DNA from: Amycolatopsis japonica
Lineage (GTDB): Bacteria > Actinomycetota > Actinomycetes > Mycobacteriales > Pseudonocardiaceae
Reading direction: 5' to 3'
NCBI RefSeq assembly: GCF_000732925.1
Contig: NZ_CP008953.1
Span: forward strand, 496,001 to 560,000
Length of the DNA stretch: 64,000 nt
Part shown: piece after piece, positions 8,733 to 17,697 of the stretch
Layout of the letters: every line of letters starts with the position of its first letter
How positions within the stretch are numbered: position 1 is the stretch's first letter
Translations under genes and position numbers: made by a program
The notes under the pieces: model-generated
Seen by the model: only the letters and a program-made list of their open reading frames with translations
Told to the model about the DNA's origin: nothing
The model's database searches: none

Positions 8733-9215
8733 TCAGGCGGCCGGCGGCTCGACCTGCAGCGACCAGATGGCCGTCGTGACCGCCTCGGCGTCCTCCGGCC
8801 GTCCGGTCCGGCTGAGCACCGAAGCCTGCGCGACCTCGACGACGAGGATCTGGTCGTCGGGCCGCGGCGTCGTCACGGTGTAGGCGAACCGGTCCCGCGA
8901 CGTAATGATGTCCTGCTTGAGTTCCTGCGGCTCGCCCTGGCCGTTCACGTACTGCACCGTGACCTTCCACGGCGTTTCCGCGATCGCGCTCGGCACCGAG
9001 ATCTGCACCGGCTTCCCCGGCCGGATCCGCAGTTTGCCCGCGGCGTCGGGCCTGGTGGTGCACTGGGCGCTCTTGATGTCGCACGACGCCAGCGGGCCGA
9101 CGTTCACCGTCTTGCCGTCGGCGAAGAAGGTCACCTCTTCGGGGCCGGGGGCCGCGCAACCGGCCACCACGAAACCACCCGCCGCGAGCAGGGCCAAAAT
9201 ACGAAGTCGCCGCAT
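8733..9215 (-). CDS. DUF2771 lipoprotein
   Basis: A 160-residue lipoprotein. A short basic n-region and hydrophobic stretch lead to the lipobox VVAGC, with the lipidated Cys at residue 20. The mature part fits the actinobacterial DUF2771 family, which has no assigned function, and would be anchored on the outer face of the cytoplasmic membrane. It contains a Cys pair (ASCDIKSAQC) that could form a disulfide. It follows the MFS transporter gene by only 10 bp on the same strand, so the two probably form one unit. The same DUF2771-MFS pairing is, from memory, present in M. tuberculosis (Rv0875c-Rv0876c). Confidence 0.8.
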   Translation of the reverse strand: MRRLRILALLAAGGFVVAGCAAPGPEEVTFFADGKTVNVGPLASCDIKSAQCTTRPDAAGKLRIRPGKPVQISVPSAIAETPWKVTVQYVNGQGEPQELKQDIITSRDRFAYTVTTPRPDDQILVVEVAQASVLSRTGRPEDAEAVTTAIWSLQVEPPAA

Positions 9216-9225
9216 ACGGTGAAGA

Positions 9226-11169
9226 TTACGAGCCCGGCCGCCACCGGGAGTCACCGGGCTGCGAGGGGACCGGCGTTTCGCTGGTCGGCTCCGGGCGCAG
9301 CGGCCGCTCGCCGCCGAGACCCGGGACCAGTGAGGTCCCGCGCCGGACCATGAACGTCTGCGTGAACCCGACGGCCAGCAGGATCGACAGCACCAGGAAG
9401 CCGATCCAGTACGTCGGCGGCAGCAGCAGGCCGACGGCGCCACCGAAGCACCAGGACATCTGCAGCACGGTCTCCGACCGCCCGAACGCCGACGCGCGTG
9501 ACTCTTCCGGCAGGTCCTCCTGGATGACGGCGTCGAGGCTGATCTTCGCCAGCGCGCTCGCGGTCGCGCCGACGAGCGCCACGATCGCCGCCGTCGCCAG
9601 TCCGGCCGCCACGGTGGCGATGATCGCGATGCCGAGACAGGCTCCGACACAGGCCAGGATCACCTGATCCGGTTTGCCGAAATGCAGCCGCGAACCCAGC
9701 GCGTTGCCGAGGAAACCACCCACGCCCGCCGCGGCGCCGATGATGCCGAGCAGCAGCAGCTGGTCGAACGGGCTCTGCCCGCTGCCTTCGGCCTGCGCCT
9801 TCACCGCGAACGCGGAGAACATCATCAGGAATCCGGTCAGCACGCGGACGGTGCCGTTGCCCCACAACGAGACGACGATCTGCCGCCCCATCGGCTGCCG
9901 CTGCTTCTTGACCCGCCGCTCGGGATGCGCGGACAGCGACGCCGGCACCTCGCCCTCGGTCTTCTCGACCCAGGACGGGATGCGCATCGACTGCACCGCG
10001 GCCGCGACGCAGATCAGCATGGTGAACCACAACGCGCCCTGCGAGCCCCAGATCGCGTTGACCCCGCTCGCGAGCGCGCCGAACGCGCCGGCGGCGACCA
10101 GGCCGAACACGGTCAGCCGCGCGTTGGTCTTGGACAGCGTGATCTCGGGCGGCAGCACCCGTGGGGTCACCGCGGCCTTGAGCACGGTGAACGACTTCGA
10201 GAGCACCATCATGCCCAGCGCCGCCGGGTACAGGAGCCAGTCGTCGAAGTGCAGCGCCATCACGATCGCCATCAGCGCCTGCCCGGCCGAGGACACGCAC
10301 ATCGCCAGCCGCCGGCCGCGCTGGATCTTGTCCAGCGCCGGACCGATCACCGGCGCGACCAGCGCGAACGGCGCGATGGTGATGAGCAGGTAGAGCGCGA
10401 CCTTGCCCTTGCTCTCCCCGCTGGTGGCGGCGAAGAACAAGGTGTTCGCCAGCGCGATCGCCATCGCGGCGTCGCTGGCGTAGTTCAGCATCACCGCGTA
10501 CGTCAGCGAAGTGAGGCCCGACTTGTCGGCGCCGTCCGCCTTCGTCGCGCGCTGGAACGCGCCGACGGCCTGCCCGGTGAGCTGACGGCTGCGCATCGCC
10601 GCGACCCGGGTGACCGTGATCTTCTTCGGCATCTTCGGCAGGGCACCCGCGCGAGGCGGGACCGCGGTCGTCGGATGCTCGTGCGGAGGCTCCGGCACCT
10701 CACGCGGCTCGCCCGCGTATCCGCCGGTGTCGTAGTGCTCGTACTCGCCGCTGCCCGGCGGATGCTCGTCGTAGAACCCGCCCGGACGACGCCGGACGGG
10801 TTCGGTCTGACGCTGCGAAGGATCCGGATACGGCCGCGCGCCACGAGGAGGCGTCCTCGGCGGCGGAGGCGGCGGCGGTGGCTGGTGGTGTCCCATCGGG
10901 ATCGCGCTGGTGCGCGCTTCGTCGGCGGTGGGCCCGGCCGGATGCGGCTGGTACTGGGGCTGGTGCGGCGGCTGCGGGCGGGCCGCACGCGGCGCGGGCG
11001 GGGGCACCGGCTGCTGATCGACCCTGGTCGGCGGCGGTGCGGACCAGCTGCGTGCCTGGGCGGCGCCGGGCTCCGGCGTCCACTTCCGCTTGCTCTTGCG
11101 GCCACGCTCCTTGCCCGACCGGCCGGAACGCGTGCCGTCGGGTCCAGAGTTCGAGCCGAAGATTCCCAC
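9226..11169 (-). CDS. MFS transporter with long disordered N-terminus
   Basis: A 647-residue protein. Residues 1 to about 190 are low-complexity, rich in Pro, Arg, Gln and Gly (runs such as HHQPPPPPPPPRTPP), and are expected to be cytoplasmic and disordered. From about residue 195 a major-facilitator core of roughly twelve transmembrane helices follows. These include SDAAMAIALANTLFF, VALYLLITIAPFALVAPVIG and a conserved G-x-x-x-D-x-x-x-R-G-R-R loop after the early helices. The substrate is unknown. It is co-directional with the DUF2771 lipoprotein downstream, which may act with it at the envelope. The long N-terminal tail is about a third of the protein and is unusual for MFS carriers. Confidence 0.85.
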   Translation of the reverse strand: MGIFGSNSGPDGTRSGRSGKERGRKSKRKWTPEPGAAQARSWSAPPPTRVDQQPVPPPAPRAARPQPPHQPQYQPHPAGPTADEARTSAIPMGHHQPPPPPPPPRTPPRGARPYPDPSQRQTEPVRRRPGGFYDEHPPGSGEYEHYDTGGYAGEPREVPEPPHEHPTTAVPPRAGALPKMPKKITVTRVAAMRSRQLTGQAVGAFQRATKADGADKSGLTSLTYAVMLNYASDAAMAIALANTLFFAATSGESKGKVALYLLITIAPFALVAPVIGPALDKIQRGRRLAMCVSSAGQALMAIVMALHFDDWLLYPAALGMMVLSKSFTVLKAAVTPRVLPPEITLSKTNARLTVFGLVAAGAFGALASGVNAIWGSQGALWFTMLICVAAAVQSMRIPSWVEKTEGEVPASLSAHPERRVKKQRQPMGRQIVVSLWGNGTVRVLTGFLMMFSAFAVKAQAEGSGQSPFDQLLLLGIIGAAAGVGGFLGNALGSRLHFGKPDQVILACVGACLGIAIIATVAAGLATAAIVALVGATASALAKISLDAVIQEDLPEESRASAFGRSETVLQMSWCFGGAVGLLLPPTYWIGFLVLSILLAVGFTQTFMVRRGTSLVPGLGGERPLRPEPTSETPVPSQPGDSRWRPGS

Positions 11170-11272
11170 GGTTCAATCCTGCCTTACGCGGGACTCGCTT
11201 CGCGCGTTCACCACTGCTTTCTCCATCCATGCCCCCGCCGCCACCCTCAAAGGAGAAGCAAGCTTCGCTGTT

Positions 11273-12040
11273 TTATGCCTGAACCGGGACGAACTTCACC
11301 CTGAACATCTTGGGCCAGAGCTTGCCGGTGATCAGGAATTCGTCGGTCCCGGGCACCGCCGCGATGCCGTTGAGGACGTCCGCGGCGCCCCGCTCGGCCC
11401 CGTCCAGCAGGCCGGAAGCGTCGATCTCGCCGGTGACGCGCCCGGTCGCGGCGTCGATCCGCAGGATCCGGTCGGTCTGCCAGACGTTCGCGTACACGGA
11501 GTCGCCGACGCATTCCAGCTCGTTCAGCTGGTCACGGCCGACATCGACAGCGCCCGTCGGCGCGAAGGACACAGGGTCGCGGAAAGTCAGCTTCGACGAG
11601 CCGTCGCTCATCACCAGCCGCCCGTCGCGATGACAGAGTCCCCAGCCCTCGCCGGTGTAGGTCACCCGCCTCAGCTCGGCCAGCGTCTTGGCGTCGCGTT
11701 CGATCGCGACGCCGTCCTGCCAGGTGATCTGCCAGGCCGTCGCCCCGAGCACGGTGATGCCCTCGCCGAACAGGCCGGGCAGTTCCTGCCGGACCGCCGG
11801 CGCCGCACCCGCGGGCCCGGCCCGCATCGACGACTTCCCGACCAGGCCGGTGCCCTCGTACAGCGTCTCGCCGGAGAACTCGAGACCCTGGGTGAAGGCG
11901 CCCGGATCATGGGGCAACGTCGAGAGCACCCGCACTTTCAGCTTCTCGGGCGCGGGCGGCGCGGCGTCGCTCACCGGCGCGGCGGCGCAGCCACCGAGGA
12001 CGGCGGCCAGCAGGAGCGAGGTGGTCATCAGCGTGCGCAC
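11273..12040 (-). CDS. glutaminyl-peptide cyclotransferase-like lipoprotein
   Basis: A 255-residue secreted lipoprotein: VRTLMTTSLLLAAVLGGC carries the lipobox with Cys18. The mature region is a bacterial glutamine cyclotransferase five-bladed propeller. Typical segments are HDPGAFTQGLEF, LYEGTGLVGKSS, LNELECVGDSVYANVWQTDRI and a C-terminal VLNGIAAVPGTDEFLITGKLWPK. This fold converts N-terminal Gln of peptides to pyroglutamate in plant-type enzymes. I prefer GTG 12040 because it adds a positive n-region to the signal; ATG 12028 is possible. It stops with TAA. It is divergent from the DUF3027 gene, 49 bp away. Confidence 0.8.
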   Translation of the reverse strand: MRTLMTTSLLLAAVLGGCAAAPVSDAAPPAPEKLKVRVLSTLPHDPGAFTQGLEFSGETLYEGTGLVGKSSMRAGPAGAAPAVRQELPGLFGEGITVLGATAWQITWQDGVAIERDAKTLAELRRVTYTGEGWGLCHRDGRLVMSDGSSKLTFRDPVSFAPTGAVDVGRDQLNELECVGDSVYANVWQTDRILRIDAATGRVTGEIDASGLLDGAERGAADVLNGIAAVPGTDEFLITGKLWPKMFRVKFVPVQA

Positions 12041-12089
12041 GCGGACAGCCTGACACGGACCGCGATATCGCGTGCGGCAGAATGGGGGC

Positions 12090-13040
12090 ATGACCCTGCT
12101 GTTGACCCTGGACGACGGCTCCATCCAGCGCAAACTCGCCGAGGCGGTCGATCTGGCCCGCGCGGCGGTGCTGGAGGACGCCGGTGCCGAACAGGTCGGC
12201 GCGCACGTCGGCGTGGACTCCGAGGACGCGGTCTCCGCGAGCCACCTGTTCGAGGCGACCGTGACGGGGTATCGCGGCTGGCGCTGGTCGGTGACGGTCG
12301 CGCTCGCCGGTGAGGACGAGCCGATCACGGTCAGCGAGGTCGTGCTGATCCCGGGTCCGGACGCGCGTGTCGCCCCGGCGTGGGTGCCGTGGGAGCGCCG
12401 CGTGCAGGCGGGCGACCTCGGCGTCGGCGACATCTTCCCGGTGGAGAAGGACGACCCGCGGCTCGTCCCCGCGTACCTGGAGTCCGACGACCCCGCGGTC
12501 GAGGCGGTCGCCAAGGAGACCGGGCTCGGCCGGGTCCACGTGCTGTCCCGGCACGGCAGGCTCGACGCCGCCGCCCGCTGGCACAGCGGCGAGTTCGGCC
12601 CGCGGTCGGACATGGCTCGCAGCGCGCCGGACGTCTGCGGCAGCTGTGGGTTCTTCGTGTCGCTCGCCGGTTCGCTCAGCGCGGCCTTCGGCGCGTGCAC
12701 CAACGACATCTCCCCGGCGGACGGCCACGTCGTCGACGTCGAGTACGGCTGCGGCGCGCACTCCGAGATCGAGGTCGAGGTGACCTCGTCGGTGCCGGTG
12801 GCGGAACTGGTCTACGACGACTCGCTGATGGACTTCGAGCCTGCTCCGGAGACGCCCGTCGAGGCTCCCGAACCCGAGCCCGCCGAAGCCACGGTCGTCG
12901 ACGAGTCCGAGGCCCCGGTGGCCGAGGCGCCCGAGACCGCCGAGGTCCAGCCGGAGGTCGAACCCGAGGCGGTGACCGCCGAGACCGCGGAAACGGCCGA
13001 CGAGGCGCAGGTCGAGGCCGAAAGCGCCAGTGAGCACTGA
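12090..13040 (+). CDS. DUF3027 protein with putative zinc-binding cysteines
   Basis: A 316-residue cytoplasmic protein of the actinobacterial DUF3027 family; function unassigned. Its core runs to about residue 245 and contains CGSCGF, then GACTND, then YGCGAH: four cysteines arranged like a zinc-binding site. The last ~75 residues are an acidic Glu/Ala/Pro/Val-rich tail. The tail is disordered in appearance and encodes repeated PE(V/T)-type motifs. The ATG at 12090 is preferred to the frame start at 12072. The 3' end overlaps the start of the Hsp90/sacsin-like ATPase by 11 bp, so the two are translated from one message and probably act together. Confidence 0.8.
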   Translation: MTLLLTLDDGSIQRKLAEAVDLARAAVLEDAGAEQVGAHVGVDSEDAVSASHLFEATVTGYRGWRWSVTVALAGEDEPITVSEVVLIPGPDARVAPAWVPWERRVQAGDLGVGDIFPVEKDDPRLVPAYLESDDPAVEAVAKETGLGRVHVLSRHGRLDAAARWHSGEFGPRSDMARSAPDVCGSCGFFVSLAGSLSAAFGACTNDISPADGHVVDVEYGCGAHSEIEVEVTSSVPVAELVYDDSLMDFEPAPETPVEAPEPEPAEATVVDESEAPVAEAPETAEVQPEVEPEAVTAETAETADEAQVEAESASEH

Positions 13041-15837
13041 CCCGTTCGGCACCGAGCGGCTCCGCGCCGCCGTCCTGCGGGCGTGGGCCGATTCGCCGAC
13101 GCGGTTCACCGAGGACACGAACACCGAGAACGACCTGCGGGTCGGTGGCTACCGCGACCGGCTGTTCGTCGAGCTGGCGCAGAACGCCGCCGACGCCGCC
13201 CTGGCGGCCGGTGATCGCGGCACGCTTCGGGTGTCCGTTGTGGACGGTGAGCTGAGGTTCGCCAACACGGGCGCGCCCTTGGACGCCCGCGGGGTCGAAT
13301 CCCTTGCCTCCCTTCGTGCTTCCGGCAAGGGGGAGGAGACCGTCGGCCGGTTCGGCGTCGGATTCGCCGCCGTGCTCACTGTTTCCGCCGAGCCGAGGAT
13401 CGTTTCGGTGACCGGAGGCGTCGCGTTCTCCGCGGAACGCACGCGTGCCGAAGCCGAGCGCACCGGAGACGTTCCCGTGCTGCGGCTGCCGTGGCCGGTC
13501 GCCGACGACGAGCCGCCTGTGCCCGAGGGTTTCACCACCGAGGTCCGGCTTCCGCTACGCGAAGGCGTCGATGTCCGGGCCCTGCTGGCGGATCTGAAGA
13601 ACGATATCGGCGATCTTCTGCTCACCTTGCCCTGGCTGGAAAGCGTCGAGGTCGAAGGCGGGGTCTGGCGCCGCTCCGATCTCGGTGACGGTGTCGTCGA
13701 GCTCGCGTCGCCGGGCGGATCCGAGCACTGGCAGGTGCATCGCGGCGAGGTCGTCTGGGCCGTCCCGCTCGATGGATCAGGTTCACCCCGGCCGCTCGGT
13801 GACGACGTGCTGCACGCGCCGACCCCCACCGACGACGGGCTTTCCCTGCCGGCCAGGCTGATCGCGACGCTCCCGATCGAGCCGTCCCGGCGCCGCGCGT
13901 TGCCGGGGCCGGAGCTGACCACCGCGTTGAAGAATGCCGCGCGGGAGTACGTCGAGCTCGTCTGTTCCTTGCCGGGCAAGGAACGTCTGGCGCTCGTGCC
14001 CGGCGCGGGCTTCCCGCGTTCCACTGTGGACGGAACGCTGCGCGAGGCCATCCTCGAGAATCTCAGCGACTCGCCTTGGCTTCCCGCGCAGGAGGGTGAC
14101 GATCTGCCGGGGCGTCAGGCGCGTGTCCTTTCGGTGGACGTGCCGGGATTGGCGCCGCTGCTGGCCGATCTCGTGCCCGGCTTGATTTCACTGTCCGGTG
14201 TGGACCTTCGCGCGGTCGGCGCGCGGACGCTATCGCCCGCCGAAGCCATCGAGCTGCTGACCGGGGCCCAGCGCGAGCCCTCGTGGTGGCGTTCGCTTTA
14301 CGACGTGCTGCTCCCGGCGCTCGAAGCACACGACCTCACCAAGGACGATCTCGGCGCGTTGCCGGTGCCGATGTCCGACGGCCGGACCTTGCCCGGCGTC
14401 CGCGACGCGCTGCTCGTCGGAGGCTCGGCGGAACTGCTCGAACTCCTGTCCGATGTGGACATCATCGGGCTGCGGCTGGTGCATCCGGCCGCCGCGCATC
14501 CGTTGCTGGAACGCTTGGGTGCCAAGCACGCCGAGGCGAGTGACCTGCTGGAGGCCGACGCGCTGAGCGCGGCCGTCGAACGCAGTGTCGAAGACGTCCG
14601 GTCCGGTTTGGACGGTATGGCGCTCGCGGGCGCGGTGCTCCGCCTGATCGCCGAAGTCGGCGACGAAGCCCCCGATTGGGCGGGTGCGCTGGCCCTGCCG
14701 AGCGAGGACGGCTGGCGTCGCGCGGACGAGCTCGTCCTGCCGACGTCGCCGCTGGGCGACATCTTCGACCCCGAGGTGTTCGAAGAAGACGGCGCTTTGT
14801 CAGTGCTGGACGAGGAATTCGCCGAAGACTGGCCGGTGGCGACGCTCGTCGCGGTCGGCGTGCTCGATTCGTTCGCGATCATCACCGACGACGAACCCCT
14901 CGAACCCGAACACGGGCTGCCCGAGGAGCACGAGTGGTGGGATTCCCGGGAACGGCCGCCGTCGCGGGTGCTCGCCGTGCGCGATCTCGACCTCGTCGGT
15001 GACGACGCCTGGCCGGAGGCGCTGCGCCTGCTCGCGGCGCGTCCCGAAACCTGGCGGGCCCTCACCGAACCCGGCGGGCACACCGGCTGGTGGCTCGCGC
15101 GGTACGCGTTGCTGGACGGGCACGCCCCGCTCGACTGGCGGATGCCGGAAGCGTCCGCGCTGGCCGGGCTCTACGACGTCGTCCCGGATTCGGGACTGAG
15201 CAAGGAGATCCTGCTCGCCGCCGGTGTCCGGACGGAGCTGGGGGCGGACGCCGAAGACGTCGAGGATCTCCTGGATCGGCTCGGGGATCCCGAGCGCAAG
15301 GTGAGCCCCGGGCTCGCTTCCCGCGCGCACGCGGCCCTCGCCGAGTACACAGTGGACGTTCCCGCGCCGGACCGCGTCCGTGCCGCGGACGGCTCGGCCG
15401 TCGACGCTCGCGACGCCGTCGTGCTCGACGTGCCGTGGTTCGCGGCCGTACTGGCGCCGGAGCGGATGGTCGTCTCGGCGAGCGGCGCCGCCGCGCTGGC
15501 GGAACTGCTGGACCTGCCGATGGCGAGCGGTCTCGACGCCAAGGTCACCGAAGACGGCGAGTACGTGCCGTGGACGGAGCTGTCCGCGCTCCGGCTGGCC
15601 GCCGATCAGCTGGGCGTCGAACTGCCCGAGGGTGGCGTGCTGCTGCACGAGGCGCTGACGGTGACCTTCGAGGACGCCGAGCACGAGGTCGCCTGGTGGT
15701 CCGACGGCAGGCTGCACGCCGCCGACACCCCGGAAGGCCTCGGCCGGGCCTTCGCCTGGGCCACGGACCGATGGGCCGACCGTCACGTCCTGACGGCCCT
15801 GCTCGACGACCCCTCGCCCTCCGCGCTCTTGAACTGA
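13030..15837 (+). CDS. Hsp90/sacsin-like GHKL ATPase
   Basis: A 935-residue protein with a Bergerat-fold ATPase domain in the first ~200 residues. The N-box is ELAQNAADA near residues 47-55. A G1-like box (ANTGAPLD) and a G2-like box (VGRFGVGFAAVL) follow. This arrangement matches the sacsin N-terminal ATP-binding-like family related to Hsp90. The remaining ~700 residues are leucine- and acid-rich, without transmembrane segments, and repeat motifs such as LPxSDG and L(P)xEDGW reminiscent of sacsin-repeat regions. It is likely a chaperone or scaffold with unknown clients. It begins at GTG 13030 inside the DUF3027 gene, an 11-bp overlap implying coupled translation. Confidence 0.8.
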   Translation: MSTDPFGTERLRAAVLRAWADSPTRFTEDTNTENDLRVGGYRDRLFVELAQNAADAALAAGDRGTLRVSVVDGELRFANTGAPLDARGVESLASLRASGKGEETVGRFGVGFAAVLTVSAEPRIVSVTGGVAFSAERTRAEAERTGDVPVLRLPWPVADDEPPVPEGFTTEVRLPLREGVDVRALLADLKNDIGDLLLTLPWLESVEVEGGVWRRSDLGDGVVELASPGGSEHWQVHRGEVVWAVPLDGSGSPRPLGDDVLHAPTPTDDGLSLPARLIATLPIEPSRRRALPGPELTTALKNAAREYVELVCSLPGKERLALVPGAGFPRSTVDGTLREAILENLSDSPWLPAQEGDDLPGRQARVLSVDVPGLAPLLADLVPGLISLSGVDLRAVGARTLSPAEAIELLTGAQREPSWWRSLYDVLLPALEAHDLTKDDLGALPVPMSDGRTLPGVRDALLVGGSAELLELLSDVDIIGLRLVHPAAAHPLLERLGAKHAEASDLLEADALSAAVERSVEDVRSGLDGMALAGAVLRLIAEVGDEAPDWAGALALPSEDGWRRADELVLPTSPLGDIFDPEVFEEDGALSVLDEEFAEDWPVATLVAVGVLDSFAIITDDEPLEPEHGLPEEHEWWDSRERPPSRVLAVRDLDLVGDDAWPEALRLLAARPETWRALTEPGGHTGWWLARYALLDGHAPLDWRMPEASALAGLYDVVPDSGLSKEILLAAGVRTELGADAEDVEDLLDRLGDPERKVSPGLASRAHAALAEYTVDVPAPDRVRAADGSAVDARDAVVLDVPWFAAVLAPERMVVSASGAAALAELLDLPMASGLDAKVTEDGEYVPWTELSALRLAADQLGVELPEGGVLLHEALTVTFEDAEHEVAWWSDGRLHAADTPEGLGRAFAWATDRWADRHVLTALLDDPSPSALLN

Positions 15838-15838
15838 C

Positions 15839-15863
15839 CGCGTTTCGTCCTCTGAATGCGGGG
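15839..15863. repeat. half copy of the family D palindrome
   Basis: The sequence CGCGTTTCGTCCTCTGAATG with the following CGG matches one arm of the palindrome at 62674-62735, but the second arm is missing. It fills the gap between the stop codons of the converging ATPase and DUF2530 genes. It is a decayed or truncated element. Confidence 0.7.
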
Positions 15864-15864
15864 G

Positions 15865-16131
15865 TTAGAGGCGCTGGGCGCTCTTCGAGCCCCGGCGGGC
15901 GGCGGCGCGCTGCCAGGCGATGATCGCGAGACCGATGAAGCCGAGCACGACGCCGGAGAACGCCGTCTGCACCCAGATGCCGTCGGTCACAAAGAACAGG
16001 ACCACGGTCGCGACCGCCCAGAGCGAGGTACCTACGATCACGACCGGCGTCAGGTCGGTCAGCCGCTTCGGCAGCTCCGGCGTTGGCCGCAATGAACCGT
16101 TTACTTCCCCGGAATTGATCGATTCGCCCAC
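15865..16131 (-). CDS. DUF2530 small membrane protein
   Basis: An 88-residue protein with two transmembrane helices (VVIVGTSLWAVATVVLFFV and AFSGVVLGFIGLAIIAW) followed by a basic tail, matching the actinobacterial DUF2530 family of unknown function. The GTG at 16131 is inferred from where family members begin; no good ribosome-binding site is visible, so the start is uncertain. It is divergent from the purine permease gene, with 41 bp between. From memory the family member Rv0879c also sits beside a MarR gene in M. tuberculosis. Confidence 0.65.
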   Translation of the reverse strand: MGESINSGEVNGSLRPTPELPKRLTDLTPVVIVGTSLWAVATVVLFFVTDGIWVQTAFSGVVLGFIGLAIIAWQRAAARRGSKSAQRL

Positions 16132-16172
16132 GTGGGGAAGGGTACCCGGCAACGGGCGAAGGGTGGTACGCG

Positions 16173-17630
16173 ATGGCGGAGCAGCGCACCCGGTCCACAC
16201 TGGACCGGTTCTTCAAGATCAGCGAGCGCGGCTCGACACCGGGGCGGGAGATCCGCGGCGGGATCGTCACCTTCTTCACGATGGCCTACATCGTCGTGCT
16301 GAATCCCCTGATCCTCGGCAGTTTCTCCGCCGAAGACGCGGGCGCGCACAAGGACGTCCTCGGCAACATCCTCCCCGTACCGCAGGTCGCCGCGGTGACC
16401 GCGCTGGTCGCCGGTGTGCTGACGATCATCATGGGCCTGGTGGCGAACTATCCGTTCGCCATCGCCACCGGCCTCGGCATCAACAGCCTGATCGCGGTCA
16501 CCTTCGCCTCCCAGATGACCTGGCCGGAGGCGATGGGCCTGGTGGTGATCGAGGGCCTGGTCATCGTCCTGCTCGTGTTCGCCGGCATCCGGACGGCGGT
16601 GTTCAACGCCGTGCCACCGCCGCTGAAATCCGCGATCGCGGTCGGCATCGGCCTGTTCATCTGCCTGATCGGCCTGGTCGACGCCGGCTTCGTCCGCCGC
16701 GTCCCGGACGACGCGAAGACGACCGTGCCGGTCGGGCTGGGCATCAACGGCTCGATCGCCTCGTGGCCGACGCTGGTGTTCGTCGTCGGCCTGCTGGTCA
16801 CCGGCATCCTGGTGGCGAAGCGGGTCAAGGGCGCGATCCTGATCGGTGTCCTCGCGTCGACCGTGCTGGCGATCGTCGTCGAGGCGATCACCAAGGTCGG
16901 CCCCTCCAAGGGCGTGAACCCGCTGGGCTGGAACCTCGGCTACCCGGCGCTGCCGGATCAGGTCCTGGGCATGCCGGACCTCTCGCTGGTCGGCGACATC
17001 TCCTTCGGCGCCTGGACGCGGCTGCCGATCATCACCGTCGTGCTGCTGGTGTTCACCCTGGTGCTGGCGGACTTCTTCGACACCATGGGCTCGATGACCG
17101 GCCTGGCGAAGGAAGGCGGGCTGCTCCCGGCGGACGGCAAGCTCCCGAACGTCGGCAAGGCGCTGTTCGTCGACGGCACCGCCGCGGTGGCGGGCGGCTT
17201 CGCGTCGTCGAGTTCGAACACCGTCTTCGTCGAATCCGCGTCCGGTATCGCCGAGGGCGCCAGGACCGGGCTCGCGAACGTCGTCACCGGCGTGCTGTTC
17301 ATCGCGGCCATGTTCCTGACCCCGCTCTACCAGGTCGTCCCGGTCGAGGCCGCCGCTCCGGCGCTGGTCGTCGTCGGCGCGCTGATGATGAGCCAGGTCA
17401 AGGAGATCGACTTCTCCGACTTCACCGTCGCGCTGCCCGCGTTCCTGACCATCGTGGTCATGCCGTTCACCTACTCGATCGCCAACGGCATCGGCGCCGG
17501 CTTCGTCAGCTACGTCGTCATCCGCGCGGTCACCGGCAAGGCCAAGGGCGTGCACCCGCTGATGTGGGGTATCGCGGCGATGTTCGTGGCCTATTTCGCG
17601 GTCGGGCCGATCCAGGCCGCGTTCAACTGA
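16173..17630 (+). CDS. NCS2 family purine permease (AzgA type)
   Basis: A 485-residue transporter with about 12-14 membrane segments that would import hypoxanthine, guanine or adenine by proton symport. Characteristic AzgA/NCS2 features are the N-terminal GGIVTFFTMAYIVVLNPLIL, the LGINSLIAVTF loop, the DFFDTMGSMTGLAKE motif around residues 295-310 and SSSSNTVFVESASGIAEGARTG following it. These Asp/Glu and Gly-rich segments form the purine-binding half-helices. The ATG at 16173 has no strong ribosome-binding site nearby. It precedes the MarR gene by 67 bp on the same strand. Confidence 0.88.
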   Translation: MAEQRTRSTLDRFFKISERGSTPGREIRGGIVTFFTMAYIVVLNPLILGSFSAEDAGAHKDVLGNILPVPQVAAVTALVAGVLTIIMGLVANYPFAIATGLGINSLIAVTFASQMTWPEAMGLVVIEGLVIVLLVFAGIRTAVFNAVPPPLKSAIAVGIGLFICLIGLVDAGFVRRVPDDAKTTVPVGLGINGSIASWPTLVFVVGLLVTGILVAKRVKGAILIGVLASTVLAIVVEAITKVGPSKGVNPLGWNLGYPALPDQVLGMPDLSLVGDISFGAWTRLPIITVVLLVFTLVLADFFDTMGSMTGLAKEGGLLPADGKLPNVGKALFVDGTAAVAGGFASSSSNTVFVESASGIAEGARTGLANVVTGVLFIAAMFLTPLYQVVPVEAAAPALVVVGALMMSQVKEIDFSDFTVALPAFLTIVVMPFTYSIANGIGAGFVSYVVIRAVTGKAKGVHPLMWGIAAMFVAYFAVGPIQAAFN

Positions 17631-17697
17631 CCAGCGGTTATGTCATCCGTGGGCGATCTCACGGGCCGATGATCCGATCGTGAGGTATGCTAACTAT

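Noticed and set aside
16101-17555. A 484-codon minus-strand open frame inside the purine permease
   Set aside because: His/Asp/Arg-rich low-complexity translation typical of the complement of a transporter gene; the + strand protein has all NCS2 motifs.
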